The notes beneath the pieces are model-generated. The model did not search any database. It had not been told where the DNA came from and worked only from the letters and a program-made list of their open reading frames with translations. DNA of 64,000 bases from positions 434,001 to 498,000 of the forward strand of contig NZ_FNEQ01000002.1 in assembly GCF_900100205.1 (NCBI RefSeq), in the 5' to 3' direction. Shown piece after piece: positions 62,569 through 64,000 of the stretch (within the stretch, counting starts at the first letter, position 1; the number at the start of each line of letters is the position of its first letter). The translations under genes were made by a program, and so were the position numbers. Source of the stretch: Duganella sp. OV510 (lineage in GTDB: Bacteria > Pseudomonadota > Gammaproteobacteria > Burkholderiales > Burkholderiaceae_D).

Positions 62569-63440
62569 GAAATACCCGTGCTCTGACAATGATAGGTGTG
62601 GCGCTCTTCCTGGCGCTGGCCGCCGTGGTGGTGGCGGCGCAATGGATCGCCGGGCAATCGGCCAGCAACAGCAACAAGGTGGCAGTGGCGCTGCTGGACA
62701 TCAGCATGGGCGCACGCATCACGCCGGAACTGGTGCACATGGTCGACTGGCCGGCCAGCTCGGTGCCGCCGGGTGCGGCCACCGACATCAAGACACTGGA
62801 AGGCCGCATCACGCGCGCCAACATCCAGCGCGGTGAACCGATCAGTGAAGGCAAGCTGGCGCCGGCCGGCACGCAAGGCGGATTGTCGTCGGTGGTCTCG
62901 GAAGGCAAGCGGGCGATGACGGTGCGCGTCAACGATGTGGTCGGCGTGGCCGGCTTCGCGCTGCCTGGCAACTACGTCGACATCCTGGTCAACACGCAAA
63001 GCGACAGCAATGGCGATCACCTGGCGCGTGAACAGGCGATCTCGAAGATTGTATTGGAGCGCATCCTGGTGCTGGCGATCGCGCAGGAATCCAGCCGCGA
63101 CGATACCAAGCCGAAAGTGGTCAACGCCGTCACGCTGGAACTGACGCCGGACCAGGTGGAAAAGCTGGACCTGGCGCGCAGCGTCGGCACCTTGTCGCTG
63201 GTGCTGCGCAATCAGATTGATCCGCAGTCCGCCCATACCGAGGGCGCCACCAAAACCAGCTTGCTCGGTGAAAGCGCGATCGCCACGGCGCCGGTGCGTA
63301 ACACCACCACCTTGCCGACGCCGCCATCAGGGGCACCAGCACCGGCGCCAGCAACACCACGGCCACCGCCACGTGTGGAAAAGCAGGGCGACAAGGTGGA
63401 AGTCATCAAAGGTCTGGAGCGTAGTTCACAACAATTTTAA
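62565..63440 (+). CDS. cpaB: Flp pilus assembly protein CpaB/RcpC
   Basis: 291 residues. One N-terminal membrane helix, then SAF domain ('KVAVALLDISMGARITPELVHMVDWP') and the CpaB 'VGVAGFALPGNYVDILVNTQ' and 'VVNAVTLELTPDQVEKLDLARSVGTLSLVLRN' parts. The C-terminal ~60 residues are Pro/Ala-rich (APAPAPATPRPPP). Periplasmic subunit needed for Flp assembly. ATGA overlap with the AAA+ gene. Confidence 0.93.
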   Translation: MRNTRALTMIGVALFLALAAVVVAAQWIAGQSASNSNKVAVALLDISMGARITPELVHMVDWPASSVPPGAATDIKTLEGRITRANIQRGEPISEGKLAPAGTQGGLSSVVSEGKRAMTVRVNDVVGVAGFALPGNYVDILVNTQSDSNGDHLAREQAISKIVLERILVLAIAQESSRDDTKPKVVNAVTLELTPDQVEKLDLARSVGTLSLVLRNQIDPQSAHTEGATKTSLLGESAIATAPVRNTTTLPTPPSGAPAPAPATPRPPPRVEKQGDKVEVIKGLERSSQQF

Positions 63441-63458
63441 GCATTGGGAGAACGCGAC

Positions 63459-64000
63459 TTGAGCAACGTATCTTCTGCGCCATGCCATTCCGTGCCGCTG
63501 CGGGCAACCGCCCTGGCGATATTGCTGAGCGCCGCGCCGCCGGCCCTGTTCGCCGCCCAGCAACAGGCGGCCACCTCAATTGCCACCTCAACTGCCACCT
63601 CAACCGCCAGTGCGGCAGCCGGCAAGGCCGGCACGCCGAAGGTGGCAGTCGCAGCAGCCGTCGTGGCAGCCGGCAAGGCCGGCACGCCAAAGGTGGCAGT
63701 CGCAGCAGCTGTCGCGCCAGCCGCCAGCGCGGCGCCCAGTGTCGAACTGGCGCGCGAGGTGACGCTCTCTGCCGGCAAGTCCTCACTGATGCGCCTCCCC
63801 TTCCCGGCCGCGCGGGTGGCGGTGGGGGATGCCAAGATCGCTGACGTCATCCTGCTCAATGCCAGCGAAATCTACATGCTGGGCAAGACCACCGGCTCGA
63901 CCAACCTGATCGTCTGGAACCGCAGCAATCAGGCCAGCGTCATCGACATCACGGTCGGGCTGGACACGGCCGGCCTGCGCCAGCAATTCAGCGAGCTGTT
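63459..64000 (+). CDS. cpaC: CpaC/RcpA secretin, N-terminal part (cut by window end)
   Basis: About 180 residues to the window end. TTG start at 63459 with GGGAG ahead; no ATG gives a sensible N-terminus in this frame. Signal-like region (LRATALAILLSAAPPALFAA), then an Ala-rich linker with a 17-residue unit repeated twice (63614-63659 and 63665-63710, core GKAGTPKVAVAAA), then the pilus-secretin N-domain 'SSLMRLPFPAARVAVGDAKIADVILLNASEIYMLGKTTGSTNLIVWNRS' (quoted as VGDAKIADVILL and GKTTGSTNLIVW). The outer-membrane channel of the Tad system. Confidence 0.88.
   Translation, partial: MSNVSSAPCHSVPLRATALAILLSAAPPALFAAQQQAATSIATSTATSTASAAAGKAGTPKVAVAAAVVAAGKAGTPKVAVAAAVAPAASAAPSVELAREVTLSAGKSSLMRLPFPAARVAVGDAKIADVILLNASEIYMLGKTTGSTNLIVWNRSNQASVIDITVGLDTAGLRQQFSEL
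63614..63710. repeat. Tandem 51-bp repeat in cpaC
   Basis: A 46-base segment at 63614-63659 recurs at 63665-63710 with one or two changes, coding a 17-residue Ala/Lys unit. Just before it, a CACCTCAA-T/C-TGC type 12-base unit occurs three times. Confidence 0.7.

Noticed and set aside
1..64000. CRISPR array, rRNA genes, transposases, prophage
   Set aside because: No regularly spaced repeats, rRNA stretches, transposase-like proteins or phage structural genes were found.

Overview
The window is GC-rich and densely coded. Gene content points to a betaproteobacterium of the Oxalobacteraceae (Massilia/Duganella/Rugamonas-like); this is inferred from family recognition and codon use, not from a database search. 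Most of it is chromosomal core: an 8 kb purD-hemF-nadD-rsfS-rlmH-maf-rng run, isocitrate lyase, fructose-1,6-bisphosphatase, aminopeptidase N, methylglyoxal synthase and tRNA-Thr(CGT).

Layout. 0.1-3.6 kb: an Ala/Gln-rich repetitive protein and a branched-chain amino-acid type binding protein. 3.6-9.3 kb: a red-light sensing cluster (heme oxygenase, hybrid kinase, single-domain response regulator, bacteriophytochrome, TetR regulator). 9.3-14.4 kb: small membrane, cupin and envelope genes, msrA and a response regulator. 14.5-22.5 kb: DUF2946 protein and TonB receptor, Tat-exported class V aminotransferase with divergent LysR, LysR/FUSC exporter pair, hemerythrin. 22.5-25.7 kb: a solitary Flp pilin, an esterase and a two-component system. 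25.7-28.1 kb: an AT-rich AIPR-family (phage-resistance type) gene beside tRNA-Thr. 28.2-38.8 kb: metabolism, a RelE/HigA-like toxin-antitoxin pair and a PhoD-like phosphatase. 38.9-46.9 kb: the core run. 46.8-47.7 kb: a two-gene cassette of nuclease-like proteins. 47.7-53 kb: aceA, aldo/keto reductase/LysR pair and secreted proteins. 53-64 kb: a Tad/Flp pilus locus (TadG, two TadE-type minor pilins, NarX/NarL-type two-component system, four flp genes, prepilin peptidase, AAA+ ATPase, CpaB, CpaC cut by the window end).

The most notable signal is regulatory. Five flp pilin genes (one 36 kb away from the Tad locus) share one promoter design: a dyad AAATGTCA-N10-TGACGTTT followed at an invariant 28 bp by a TAGAAT-type -10 box and no evident -35. 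Three of the five also share a roughly 60-nt leader carrying a CTAAAAC/GTTTTAG hairpin, and three carry the same CCGG-rich terminator. The units look like duplicated pilin cassettes, and two small genes are wedged between copies with their 3' ends formed by cassette sequence. The kinase/response-regulator pair next door is the obvious candidate controller. A related palindrome with the same TGACA half-site lies upstream of the AIPR gene.
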